From assembly GCF_003573695.1 (NCBI RefSeq), contig NW_020621936.1:9176001-9240000 (forward strand): DNA of 64,000 nucleotides, read 5' to 3'. Below the pieces are notes generated by a model, which saw only the letters and a list, made by a program, of their open reading frames with translations, was not told the DNA's origin and made no database searches. The stretch comes from Papaver somniferum (lineage: Eukaryota; Streptophyta; Magnoliopsida; Ranunculales; Papaveraceae). Below are positions 11,020-23,300 of the stretch, one piece after another (position 1 is the stretch's first letter; each line of letters opens with the position of its first letter). Both the position numbers and the translations under genes were made by a program.

Positions 11020-12718
11020 TCATCCTCGATAAGGTAGGGAGCCTTCAATTCTATCGAACTCATACCGAATTATTATACTCTCATTACTGATCCATTCTTC
11101 TTTTTTTTGAAAAGGGTATTCAGCTAGGATAGGAAGAAGGATTTTCTTATCCAGATTCTGCATTGTCACTAGATCAACCCACCCTCCAACTGTGGCATCA
11201 CCACCAGCCTTTCCCCTTTCACAAGCTCCAGTAATTACGGTAAGGCAATATAATCCTACTCTAACAGCATCAGATAAGCTTAATTCACTAAACTTGCATG
11301 CATGTAAATACTCACGTATATGTTCCGCATAGGAGTCATCATAATAATCTCCCTCAAACGCATACCCTGGTGGACAGTCGGAAATTTTTCCATCTAAATC
11401 AACTGATCTGATATGGTGAATCCCATCCTCAACCATACCCAGAATAAAAGTAGAAGATAACTTATTGTCTGTATCCAATTTATGAAAGGCTGGCCAAGTC
11501 CTAATTTCCATCATTGTCTCGTGACATAACCCAGCAACTTCATCTGCGCCTAATTTCATCCCAGGTTTTCACTTTCTTCAAATGTTCTCTAATCCCATCA
11601 GCTTCCATTTTATATTTAACTGCAAGATTGAAGTCCCTATTTCGTGTTGCTGAAGCAACAACAAAGTTTTCTAGGCAGTGAATCTTTTGAGATCTAGTTT
11701 CAAAAGTTCCCTTATCGTTCACAGTGGTTACGATACGAAATATGTCTCTTTCCTGTCCATGTGCATCCACTATTTTTCTGAGTAAACTAGTTAATCTCGA
11801 ATTGCTGAAATTCATTGTTGCTTCAGGATGCTTAAGGGTTAGTAAGAACGTTCCGTTAGCTCCTGATTTACTCATGTTACGCAGATTTGCATTCCTTAAG
11901 CAGTATTCTAACTTTCTCTCTGCATTGTATGGTGTTGGGAACATCACACTACTCTGAACTGCAGCTTCTGGGACAGCCTCAAAAATACCCAAAGATGACT
12001 GATGCTGGTGAGATTGATGTTCTATTGCGCTGTTGCTCTTTCTCATAAACCTGTTATTGCTAATCTCCGCTATGTAGTCTTGGTGGTGATCATTATTGCT
12101 ATAGCTCTTGTTTGAATATCCCATGAAACCTACTCTCCTCCTCCTCACACCCCAAAGCAGATCAGAATTATCAGTTAGAGAAGACCAGCAGGTTCCCCTC
12201 TTCCTCATGAACAAACTACTATCATCCCTACTGCTACCACCACTAGACCATCTACCTACTGCCACAGGCGATGAACGACATAAATTAGACTGATAATTTT
12301 CTGTGCCTCTATTCAACCCAATCCGACCTACTTGAGCATCATTACAATTGCCATCATCATCATCATCACTAACATAGTAATCATCTGATCCACTGTGGTC
12401 TTGTACTGGTGCTGATGCCAATATTGATTGTTGGGAAGTAAGTGTCCAAAAGCTTTTGAGATGCTTCTGTTTCGAGAATTCTGAAGACAGTATTTTCCGG
12501 ATCAATAATTTACCTGCTAGATTTAGATTCATCACATAATCTTCATCTAATTCTGGATGCACTCGCAATTTCCCTTTCTTCATTAGTTGTGGGTGCTTAT
12601 ACTGGATCCTCTTGTTTCGATCATCAGAGATGATAGCATTAGTACTACTGTAGTGGGTATGAAGAGATACCACGCTTGGGAACCTAAGTGTTACATTGAC
12701 CTCTGTTCTTGAGACCAC
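11020..12718 (-). CDS. large last coding exon of the split host gene; proteasome-beta-like C-terminus, one frameshift
   Basis: The exon opens after TTGCTGTAG at 12719 (VVSRTEVNVTLRFP) and stops at 11020. It follows exon 3 in phase. The first 390 codons contain a conserved-looking block (KKGKLRVHPELDEDYVMNL, AGKLLIRKI), a disordered acidic and S-rich middle (DDYYVSDDDDD) and a folded part from about codon 290. The last 180 codons include ILGMVEDGIHHIRSVDLDG, LSDAVRVGLYCLTVI and GGWVDLVTM, which resemble the second half of a 20S proteasome beta subunit (Ntn-hydrolase fold). The order fits, but I see no N-terminal catalytic Thr. The two halves are in different frames that overlap at 11540-11559, so about one base is lost or gained in the KTWDE region. 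Otherwise the exon is open throughout. Either a recent pseudogene or a sequence error. The full protein would be about 695 residues; I cannot name the family. Confidence 0.7.
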
Positions 12719-12888
12719 CTACAGCAACCACAACAAACAAATCAAATTTTTTACTCTCAATTTGACAAGGGAACTTAATTAGCTAAGCAAAGAATATATC
12801 CGTTAATTAGCTGAGCAAAAGATATATGGGCTATTTAGACTTTACAATATTGAATTATTCAAGTTAGGGTCACTGGTAATTAGCTTAC

Positions 12889-13007
12889 CATGACTACACG
12901 AACTGATTTGAGTTGAGCTGGAATGGAATTCTTATCAGGTAACTGAAAACTATGATTTAATTCATAGAGAGACCCCACTCTTATATGCTCAAACCCTCCA
13001 CTTCCAC
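12889..13007 (-). CDS. third coding exon of the split host gene
   Basis: 119 nt between CTCAG (acceptor, plus 13008-13012) and GTAAGC (donor, plus 12883-12888). It reads GSGGFEHIRVGSLYELNHSF and ends SVRVVM. It starts with GT, which completes a Gly codon with the last G of exon 2 at 47284. It ends on a full ATG codon and exon 4 continues in frame with GTG. Intron 3 (12719-12888) is 170 nt. The upstream intron, 34.3 kb long as it stands, contains the Helitron block, which begins 68 bp from this exon at 13076. Confidence 0.8.
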
Positions 13008-13129
13008 CTGAGAACAACAATCTATTAATTAATAAATCAATTTTATACAAAAGAATGCATTAAAGTATTGGGGCATCACTGTAATAAAAAAATGTGATAT
13101 TTGTCTCCTTAATTAAAGAGTCAATTGGT

Positions 13130-13345
13130 GGACAGGATTCGCCAGAGAGGATCATCCTGCGATCGGGATCATCCGGATGATGTTTAACTTGGACGGCTGG
13201 GAATTTACGAGGAATGCCTTTTGTGGAACCAGCTAATTCCTTCAGTCCTTCTCTTTTCCTTCCTCTCTTCTCCTTTCTGTCATCGATGGATGGACATCTG
13301 TACCTGTAGCTGCAACTGTAATTCCAACTGTAAGATCAACTCCTC
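13130..13345 (+). other. leader-like 5' subterminal region of Helitron copy 1
   Basis: GC-richer than the rest, with pyrimidine-rich runs (TTCCTTCCTCTCTTCTCC). It resembles a plant 5' UTR with no long frame. The matching region of copy 2 (27890-28260) has the same character and shares AGGATCATC and ACTTGGACGG. Confidence 0.4.
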
Positions 13346-13437
13346 TTCCATTTGATTCTGGTCGAAGTAACTTTCTCTCTCTGACAAATTGGTAATGCCC
13401 TAGATTTTATTTTATCTCTCCTGTCAGCTGGGATAAA

Positions 13438-14488
13438 CCCTGTTAAGGTTGTGTATTAGTAAGGATTATTTCATATCATGGGTAAAGTAGAGTTTTTTAT
13501 TTTGTAACTATGGTGTTTATCTCTTAACCAACATCCCTTTAGTTGGGGTTTTGCTTACAATGTTAATGTACTATTTAGAGATTTTTAATTAAGTTCTTCA
13601 TGAGTTTGATATCATGATTATTTCACGTCTCGGATGTCAGTAAATTGATTTGGATTTTGAATTAGGGTTAGTGTAAATTATTTTCTCTATATATTAATTG
13701 AGTCATGGTGTATTTGTTTGTATGAATGCCTAAAAGAATTTGGAATTTAGTCATGGTGTATTTATTTAGTAAATCAGACGTTTGTGTGGTTCAGTTCTGT
13801 TTCTAGAGAATTGTTGTCTTCCAACCTTCATTCTCATCCCTGTACTCATGTGTTATTTACAGGTCTGTGACATTCACTTTATGTTAACAATTAAATTTGG
13901 TTTAGACTTTCCTCTATAGTATGGGTACTATGATTCTTTGATATGTCAGTCTCTGTCTCACTGCGGAATGGTATTGAGAAAACTAGGTTTTCCTCACATT
14001 GCTTTTGTTTGTCAGATATTTTGCTTAATTACAGTCCATCCCTGTTAAGGTTGTGTATTAGTAAGGATTATTTCATATCATGGGTAAAGTAGAGTTTTTT
14101 ATTTTGTAAGTATGGTGTTTATCTCTTAACCAACATCCCTTTAGTTGGGGTTTTGCTTACAATGTTAATGTACTATTTAGAGATTTTTAATTAAGTTCTT
14201 CATGAGTTTGATATCATGATTATTTCACGTCTCGAGTGTCAGTAAATTGATTTGGGTTTTGAATTAGGGTTAGTGTAAATTATTTTCTCTATTTATTAAT
14301 TGAGTCATGGTGTATTTGTTTGTATGAATGCCTAAAAGAATTTGGAATTTAGTCATGGTGTATTTATTTAGTAATCAGACGTTTGTGTGGTTAAGTTCTG
14401 TTTCTAGAGAATTGTTGTCTTCCAACCTTCATTCTCATCCCTGTACTCATGTGTTATTTACAGGTCTGTGACATTCACTTTATGTTAA
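13438..14488 (+). repeat. internal direct duplication, 450 bp units 602 bp apart
   Basis: 13438-13887 and 14040-14488 are nearly identical: I count about six substitutions and one single-base deletion. The unit begins CCCTGTTAAGG and ends TTCACTTTATGTTAA. The unduplicated 152 bp (13888-14039) lies between. Found in copy 1 only. Confidence 0.9.
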
Positions 14489-17400
14489 GAACGTATAAGG
14501 AGCATACATGACTATGTGTTGTTCGCAAATTTAACTTTTTTTAACTTATTGTGGATCAACCAGGTGATACATATGCAATATAGTCTCCCGGTAAAAAAAA
14601 AAAACTTTGGGAAGGCCCAATGTCCATTACGAAGAGGTTGACCAATCACCTGGGTGAAACAACAGGAAGAAGACCATGGGAGTTCGCATAGTAATTAAGC
14701 ATGCCATGGACATGATCCATCTCCTCAGAGACTAAAAACCAATTCAAGTTATTGTTGATGCTGTCATCAACAGGTAAATGATTACATCTTATCTTCTACA
14801 GTGATTATGCTTTCATCGATATTGAACTAAATCAGACCATGATAACTTTGAGAACTTATATATTTAGATCTATGATGTTTCCCCCTTATGTATGGTTTTT
14901 TATTATTGCATAGCTAATTATTAGACGAATGGCCACGAGTATCAAATATCACCCAACTTAAGCTTAAATATCTTCGTATGAGCTAAAAGTACCAGGTTTA
15001 GTTTTTCTACTGCGAACCCTCATATCCATAATTAGTTCAAATTTATGATCATATTTTCCTTACATCTTATCCTCTGGCATTTCTATCCGTTTTTAGTGGA
15101 CCAGGAGACAATGCTACCCGAATTTGTTTATTGATATCTCTTCTCTTAAAGGTGTCATATATTTCATTATGTTTTAGCTTTGTGGATATGCTTATACCAG
15201 CGCTACAGTTGTAAGCTGTTTAACATTTGATTCATGAGGTGGTTGTTCGCAGATTAATTTCTTCAGTATTATATGTTACTTGAGGTTTTTTGCAATATTT
15301 TGGATAAACTTAGTTTACAAATGATTTAGTATTGTATGATCCTTCTATGATTAAGTAGTATGTGTTAAAGATTTTATAAACCCACATAACAACACGACGT
15401 TGTTCATTTCCTAACAGGTTAACACGACGTTGTTGTCAACAAGTTCAGTCAGAGAAGGCAAGAACTCTTTCACTAGGGAAGTCCTCTCAGTATCGAGATC
15501 ACATCTACTGTCGTTCTAGGAGACACCTGACGTCTAAGTTGTTGTCGGCAAAATCCTTATTCAGGTACATATGATGTTATCTGGCTTGGGAATCATATTT
15601 TGTAGAATCATAACTCTATAAGTTCAGTCTCCATTGTTTAGGTCATTTGCTTTCCTTTTTTCATGCATTTGGTTTATTGTTTTCTGCTATAAATGTCATT
15701 TATGCAATTGCTTTATCTTCTTAGTGATTTGAATTGCATATGAAGAGATGGGTTAAAAGAAGGGCATACCTCTAATCCATGTACCATGATTAAGCAAACA
15801 AAAGAAGAGAAAACTTCTCTCTTCTGAATAAGAAAAGGAACTCTTATTCCATTGATGGGAATCAATATAAGATACATACATGATTATGGTACCATAAGGA
15901 AATTTCTGGAACATCTTCTCAAAGAAGTGTGAAAGAAATTGGTATGCCCTTTTAACTCTGATTATTTATTTATGTTGCTCTGGGTATTGGTTCTTCTTTG
16001 TCTTTTATTTTCTCTTACAAGAATCGGCAAGTTCTTTGTCTTGGTGGATGTCGTTTTAGTATGTAATCTGATTATGGTTTCAATACTTAAGGCTCAAATA
16101 GAGTTCAATTTAAAGTTCCATTTGGTTTTACTACAGATTCTATCTTACCGAAGGAAAGGAAGTTCATAATGTGATTGGGAGCAGTTTACAAAGAGTTGGT
16201 TAGCTATTACGGTGAAGTATTGTTAAAGCAGGCATGACTTAGTTCTTAAAACTCATGACAAAGAGTTGATTGATTTGAAGGTTCATTCGCGAACGGACAT
16301 CTGAGATAACAAGACTAAGTATGAAGAAAATATGAGACTTGACCGATAGGTAAGTGCATGTTTGTTGTACTCTACTGTTAATACTGGGTATATTTTGTCC
16401 ATTTTGTTCGTAAAGATGCTATAGCTACGCTTCATAATATCAATGAGATAGTCAATAGAGTACCACCCCTGCGAAAAATTGGTAATGACTTTCCCCCATC
16501 ACATTAACAGAAAGTGATTTTTCATAGTAATTAAATGAGGCACAAAAAGTCGTAAATGAGTACAACATACTGGGAGGTTCAATTCTTAAACTTATTCCCA
16601 TTCATCTCACCTGTGTTCTTAATCACTTTTCTTTATGCAGGAGTTGTAGGAAGCAACTACGTATAATAGGTGTGAGCTCTGACAGATTCATTGGTTTGAT
16701 GGTCTGTGTGTCTCAATATATCCAGGTAACAAAAATATGGATTCATTTTTTGCCATTAACAAAGCTCCATTATCCTAAAAATAAAAATAAAAAGTGTTCT
16801 TCAACTTCAGAAAAACAAATAACAGACAAACAAAAAAAATAAAATATTTAGATCAAGTAATATATCAAAACCGTTGCTCAATGTTTCATATTCATCATTT
16901 GAGAAATAAAACTCGGTCCTTTATTCCAAATCCTGTTTAATATTTTAAGGATAGTTTTTCAGAATAAAACTATTTTTACTTTTCAGAGTTCTTATTGTTT
17001 GAATAGCAGTAGGTTGCATCTTAATCATGATTTCTAGACCTAGATTCTGCAAATCTTGTGAAGATATTTATTGAAATCCTTTATACAAGATTTTGGAGTT
17101 CATAAATCTTAATAAAAATTTACCTAACTTGGATAATCATGTTAATAAGAAACCTTTACATAGAGAATTTACCTCCCAAGGTTACAGAAATCCAATCCCC
17201 CTCTACTATGAAGCAGAAGACAACAAGGTTGTCTTCACACAATTGGAGGTGTTTTTTTGGGGTCTTCAGCTTGATGAACATAACTCTTTGTAGGTTTTCA
17301 GTGAGTAGAATTTTTTGATGTCATACTCTTGGTCTTTTCTGCTTGATTTTTCAGTTGTGTATATCATTCCGTTAAGTACTGCAGTGCTATGATGGCTGAA

Positions 17401-20400
17401 TATTTTGCATGGTGGATTTGCATTGCTAGCTGACATGGGCAGTAGATTTTCAGAAATTGCTAAGACTGTAACCCAACAGATTTATGATGGAAAAAAATCA
17501 TCCATTTTTTTTCGGTTTAAATTAGTTATCAGGGATTTTTATTTTTTCCCTAATTTTATGAATTTGGTATGGTTAGGATAACTGATAAATGCCATAAAGA
17601 GAGAAGGGAGATAATTGATGAAGTTAATTTCCAACATGTTCCCCTTGATGAATACAAGCTGAACGGGCAATCAATAGTCTCCTTCATTAAGATCCTACTT
17701 CTCTCCCTCTCTGACTACAGTTATTTCACTGTCCAACAATCAGTCATGGAAGGAGTGCAGTTAATCAATCAATCCATCACTCCACACTCCTCAGTCAACC
17801 CTCCGTAAAACGGGCGAAAATTGAGTCAACACAGTTTGTTTCAGATCCACTACTTTTTCAATCCTTTTCACCAGATCTTTGTTGATTCGGTCTGGATTAC
17901 ACCTTTTGTTCTCAGATCTGTGGATTACCCATCTTTTCCCATCGAAAATACAAAATTTACATCTTTTAGTGCTTTTTGAAGACTTGAAAATGAGCTAAGA
18001 AATCTCCGTACTCAAGGTTTTTAATTTCCATGTCTATTTGGCAAGTCAGATGAAATTAAACTTTACAATTTAGATGGTTATAAATTTGGATGCTTTGGAT
18101 GTAGAATCTGTGTTGTGGTTCAGAATATGTGCATTGGTTCAGTTAAGTTCTTTGACTTATTTCTAATTTAGTAGGGGAACGTGCTGCTTTTAGTGTAATC
18201 TAACTTAGGAGAAGAAATTTATTTGAGCAATAAATAGTCTACATGGCAATGTTCCGCATTTAGTGTAAACTTATTCAGAATAAGTTTAAGGTTCGTTGGT
18301 AGAAGTACCAAGGTTATTTCATATTTGTGTAATTAACTTTGATATGGATTTTGGGTATACTATTTGAATGCTTTAATCTTTTTAGTGGCTAATGGAGAAT
18401 ATAAAAGTTAGTGGTGCAGTGGGTGGAGAAAGTGGGTCATACTCATACAATGGTTTGATAAATTATGCATCATTTGGGTTGGTTTTTGTTTAGAATGTAT
18501 ATTAGCGAATAAACGATCAATCACACAACTATAATCTTTGAAGAACCCTTAAAAAATCGAATATATTTCTAGCAGTAGGATATGTTTCCTTATATTAGTT
18601 GGGATTCAGTTGGGTAGTATGATTGTATGAGTTTTTGGCCTGAATATTTCAGGTTTATACTCTGGAACAAGGTGGTCATGTAATAGGAGGACAATGGAAG
18701 GATTACTATTTTCCATAGTCAAGGATGGGCACAAATCTTTGCTGGCTTAAGCTTCAGGTTGAAGGTAGCTTCACTTTGTTGCACACCTTTATCCTGATCA
18801 TTCACAAATGTGTTTTCTTCGGAAAGAAAATGAATAATTGGAATTTGTATACATATGTTTTAGGAGATTGATGTTTATTCATTGGCACAACATCCCAGTC
18901 ATGATGCTGATACTCATTGCAATACTGAATTTGCTAATTCCATGCTAATGTTATTTACTAACCGTAACTCATAGTTAGTTTTCTTTCATTTTTATTCGCC
19001 TATCCATGCAGATTGTTCTTTCAGTTGTTGTTGGATACGCAGATTGTTCTTTCAGTTGTCATTTCAAATTATATGTATGAATTGTTTATGTGATCGGTTC
19101 ACTCACTTGGGTTGTTGTTTATGTGTTTGTGCGGATCAGGCTAGACTTTCACGGAATGTATGAATGTATATAAATTCACTCAGGTTTACATCTAATTTAT
19201 TGAACTCAATAGGTATCTTATTGAGTTCTTTGTGAATTGGATTGTTTGGAAAGAAAATGAGATGTTTTTTTCCCAACATAGAAAATGGTTAATAGTTGTC
19301 AATGAGATGTGTATTACGAAGAAATAGTTAATAGTTAACATAGAAATGAGATTTGATGTCTATTACGGTTAAAATTTATGAAAGGGGCTATGCTGGTATG
19401 TGACTTATGTGATTTGAAATTCAGTCATTTGTTTTTCTTGCACTAATGCAATATGATTTTTTCTCTCCACTCTTGGTCTTTTACCAAGGAAAACATATTG
19501 GCCTATCTAACCCACTTAAACTTAACGGTCCATAAAGTTTGTTGTTGAGTTGGACTACTGTAATATTCCTTACAGAAGTTTAGGTGTTCATATTATGTGT
19601 AGAATATAGGTTTTATGTTGGCAATGTTTGAAGTAACTTCATGGATACAAGTATTTTCTTGACTTGTCGTTTTTATCCAACTAATTTTGTTGGTCCTGAT
19701 GTTTTTCTCATTCTATACTTTACATAATTTCAGGGGTGTTGAGATCCTGCAACTTGGGATCTTCCCGCCTCATTAATGATGATGGTTAATTTTGCTGCCA
19801 AAAATGTTGTATGGTAAAAACATTGTGTGCGGCTCTATGGAGTTTGAAGATGGTGATGATGGTTATTTCTACTGCGGACAAATGCAACTCACAAGTACAT
19901 TGTAATACTCATGTTGGAATATATTCAGTCTTCCCTTCGCATCATGAAAAAAGAAGAGTTGCTTGATTCGTCAATATCTCAACCAAAAGTATCTCAGTTT
20001 TGCACAGACGGCCAACCTAAGGTATGCCATAGTAATTTACGCTTTACACAAAGAGAATAAGAAGCAGTGATAATAACGACATCAGTGAAATGAGATATGA
20101 ATGAATATGTTAGATGGTTATTATAAGACCGGAGCATACTTTAACATAAGCATAGGGCCAAATTATATGATGAATAGTGGATTTTTACACTACCTGTAAT
20201 CATGATTTTAAGTGGTATCCTTGGTTATTTTATTTCTAAAAACTAATGTGATAATATAAGACCCAAGATGCAGACGATCATGATTGTATTCTCAAAATTC
20301 TGGAGTCCTTTCTTTTTTCTTTTTGAGTTCAATGTTAAATTTCTTTATAGGACTGATGTTGTGTCATTTATATACATTTGAATTACTATGGCGTTAAGGC

Positions 20401-21613
20401 CTTGGTTTTAGGTTAGACTACAACGCTTCTTACCTTCATTTATGTTAATTATGTAATAATAAATGGTTTATGCATTGTTATCATTTATCCTACATCGGAT
20501 GATCTTGACTTCCTATTTTCTTCTTCGTTTGGCTTATTTTCTGTGTAGATAAAGAAGAGCAAAGTAAACAACTGTTGCACCCAGGTAAGAGAAAAAACAT
20601 TGCATTGTTCCCCTAACAACAGTTGACAATCTTACTTAGGGTATCCTGATCAAGTATCTTAATCAGATTCTGCTTACTGAGCATGAAAGAGAACTTGGTG
20701 AAACAAATGAAAATAGTTAAAACTGCAACAAACTTGCAACATCTTCTGGATAGTATTGCAGAAGGTATATATTGTTTTACTGTTTGTTCTGCTTGAGGTT
20801 ATTGATGATATTTTACTACCAAAGCAAGTTTTCAATGCATATATAGTTTGTCGGCATATAAAATATAACAGGGTGTGTTGACTGCTTAACTTTGTGGAGG
20901 TATACTAACCTGATGTCACATTGCAGACAGATGGCCGAAGGTGGTTATCTTAGACAAATGATATAATTAGTAGACCAGTAGCATTTCTATGGTACTAATA
21001 AGGTTTATGCAGTTAAAGTAAGATAATTTTATCCCTAGATATTTCCGTTGACTTTATCTTATCGAGTTTTGTGAGTCTGTTTTTGTCCGATCTATTTCAA
21101 CTTTGTGGGGGTGGCATATTCTTTTTTTCCATGGTTTATAAGAATGATTTTGTTAGCATCAAAGATTCTGACATCTTTGTCGCGGTGAATCTACCATAAA
21201 ATTATGGGTATTGGTAACTGAGTTGCTGGCATCGTCTGTGTATATGACAACAGTGGATGTTACCTATATTTGGCATCTTCGCTTAATGGGAAAATCGCTC
21301 ACTGGCCTGATTGAAGAACATGTCTAGGACTGCCAGCAGGTTAGTTGCATCAGTCTAATATAACTACTTATAATCCCACAAAAAAATTCTGAAGCACGAG
21401 AAGGGTTACGGTTTTGTTAGCAGCTGAAGGGTTTTTGTGTATGATATCAATGCATAACATAGGTTTCACTAAGGAGCTAGAGGATGGCTGCAGAGAGGAT
21501 GATGGAGGTTCAGAAAGGAAGACAGAAGCAAACTTAGGATCATAATGTTGGGGTTAGATGTGTATAAAGCAGGGTGTCAGGTACATTCTCTTCTTGTTGA
21601 CTTAGCTCTTCTT
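14489..21613. other. Helitron copy 1 body: AT-rich with exon-like fragments
   Basis: No continuous gene. Exon-like pieces: 17090-17293 (open, LHREFTSQGYRNPIPLYYE, unrecognised); 19944-20021 (MKKEELLDSSISQPKVSQF) ending at GTATGC; 20549-20584 (IKKSKVNNCCTQ) bounded by TAG and GTAAGA, in phase with the previous piece. Such bounded fragments suit host-gene pieces captured by a Helitron. I cannot name the source gene. Short local repeats include GCAGATTGTTCTTTCAG twice near 19010-19060. The rest shows nothing. Confidence 0.4.
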
Positions 21614-21685
21614 GTTGTCTTAGCTCAAATGGCAGAGCGCATGGTTTTAACCATGTAGTTGTGGGTTCGACTCCCGCAGATGGCG
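21614..21685 (+). tRNA. tRNA-Lys(TTT)-like, probable pseudogene
   Basis: 72 nt that fold as a tRNA: acceptor GTTGTCT/AGATGGC (with G-U pairs), D arm GCTC/GAGC, T arm with GGGTTCGACTC. The anticodon stem CATGG/CCATG encloses TTTTAA, a 6-base loop lacking base 32 of the usual plant tRNA-Lys loop but keeping anticodon TTT. The short loop argues against function. It lies inside Helitron copy 1; copy 2 carries a related segment at 32104. Confidence 0.65.
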
Positions 21686-23300
21686 TAGTTATTTGAATAA
21701 ACCAGAACTGTACATGCTTCAGATACCAGTATATAGTGCGACATAGGTGTACATGTAAAAAACCTTTTATCTCTATACATTGTTTTCTATCAATCAGATA
21801 TTAATACTGTGTTCTAAGCACTTTCCTTTAGAGGAGAATATGTTGATAATCGGACATCATTAATCGTTACAGTACTCCGAGTTGATTTTTTTTACCCATT
21901 TTCTCTATTGTAGAACAATCTGATGAAATGGCAGACTTATTTTTGGGGTTATTTAATCACATTTCTGTTTTGTTAGATAAAAAGATTGAAGAGCGAAATG
22001 TTTTGTGACATTATGGTAATTGGACCATGGATGTTGAGGAGGGGTGATAATGGGGATACTGTTACTTTTAACTGCTATATCCATTAGGTGTTTCACTTTC
22101 TTATGAGATGAGATGAAAATTGGAAATCTCTGAGTATTTAGACATGAGATGAGAACTGAGAGTAGAACTGACTCATGCACGGGTGATGTTGAAAGGCGTA
22201 AGAAAGATGACGATGTAAGGAAAAGGTTGGATTTGATAAATTCTAACGGTTTCTCAGTGAAAAGTGGAGGGATCAGGATTTAGGGGTTAATTTGTTGATG
22301 AGTTATGTGGTGGTTGTTCTAAAAGAAATATCTTTGGTTCTCCTTCCTCAAGTAGTCAAGTTCGCTTATACATACTTGCATAAGAACCTGTCTTTTTGTC
22401 ACTGTCAAACACGAAATGCTACATTATATATTCTGAAACATGTATGATAGCTTTCTATTTACTAAAGTACTTTATTAGGGATTATATCTCCTTGATAAAC
22501 AACTACACGAATCTGGAAAGTTTCTTGACGATTTCTAAGATATGCCAAAACCAATATAAAATTGGAGTGATATCGCTGGTATATTTAGGATTATCGGTTG
22601 CTGCAACTTGAAGTATGAGATTCTGAAGTCAATGAAGATATTGAACTTTTCCCAGGTTCATCATGGTTACCAAACTTCTTTATAAGTTAGGAAAATATTG
22701 TTGGTTTCATACTTCAAGGGTCGCCAAATCCTACAAAAATTATTTATGTCGTTTTTGCCGTGAAGACACAATAACTTTTGCAAGAGAAGTTGGATACCAA
22801 CCTCACAAGAAAGTAATTGGTTTCATGCGGATATGTGATGGGATTTTTCTCTCTCTAAATGGTAGTGCTAAACATCATTCGCAAGTTTGCACGTAGCTGA
22901 ATACATGTTTCTCACTGCTGATTCTTCTTGAATTGTTTTGCTTATTTTCTTGAGAGGTCGTCATGCTGCATATTATACGTACAAGGCTATCAAAGAAATA
23001 ATTGAAACCAGTGTTTGTGGAATTGATCAAAAGGATCCACATGCTAAATTCCTGAGATAGATTAAACTAATTATGTAGGACGAAGTTCTGTTGCATCATA
23101 GACTTTGTGTCGAAGCAGTTGATTAAACACTTTGTAATTGTGGGATCCTAAAAGACCATTTCGTGTAGTACAAATATTATGGGCAGAGTTTTTTTAGGAA
23201 AAAATTGCCTGATATCTCTGGATGATATTGGAGAAGAAATCGTGGAAGCATGTCCGAATATCATTGCTTTAGAAAGACATCATTATGCTGACTCTTAGTC
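21686..23300. other. Helitron copy 1: coding-like fragments of unknown origin
   Basis: 22663-22896 is open (CRFCREDTITFAREVGYQ, including a CxxC pair). Further pieces with coding character follow: near 22975-23058 (YKAIKEIIETSV, DQKDPHAKF) and 23200-23297 (EEIVEACPNIIALERHHYAD then stop). They are in order on the + strand but in different frames and separated by stops, so they may be one decayed captured gene. I could not assign a family. Confidence 0.35.
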
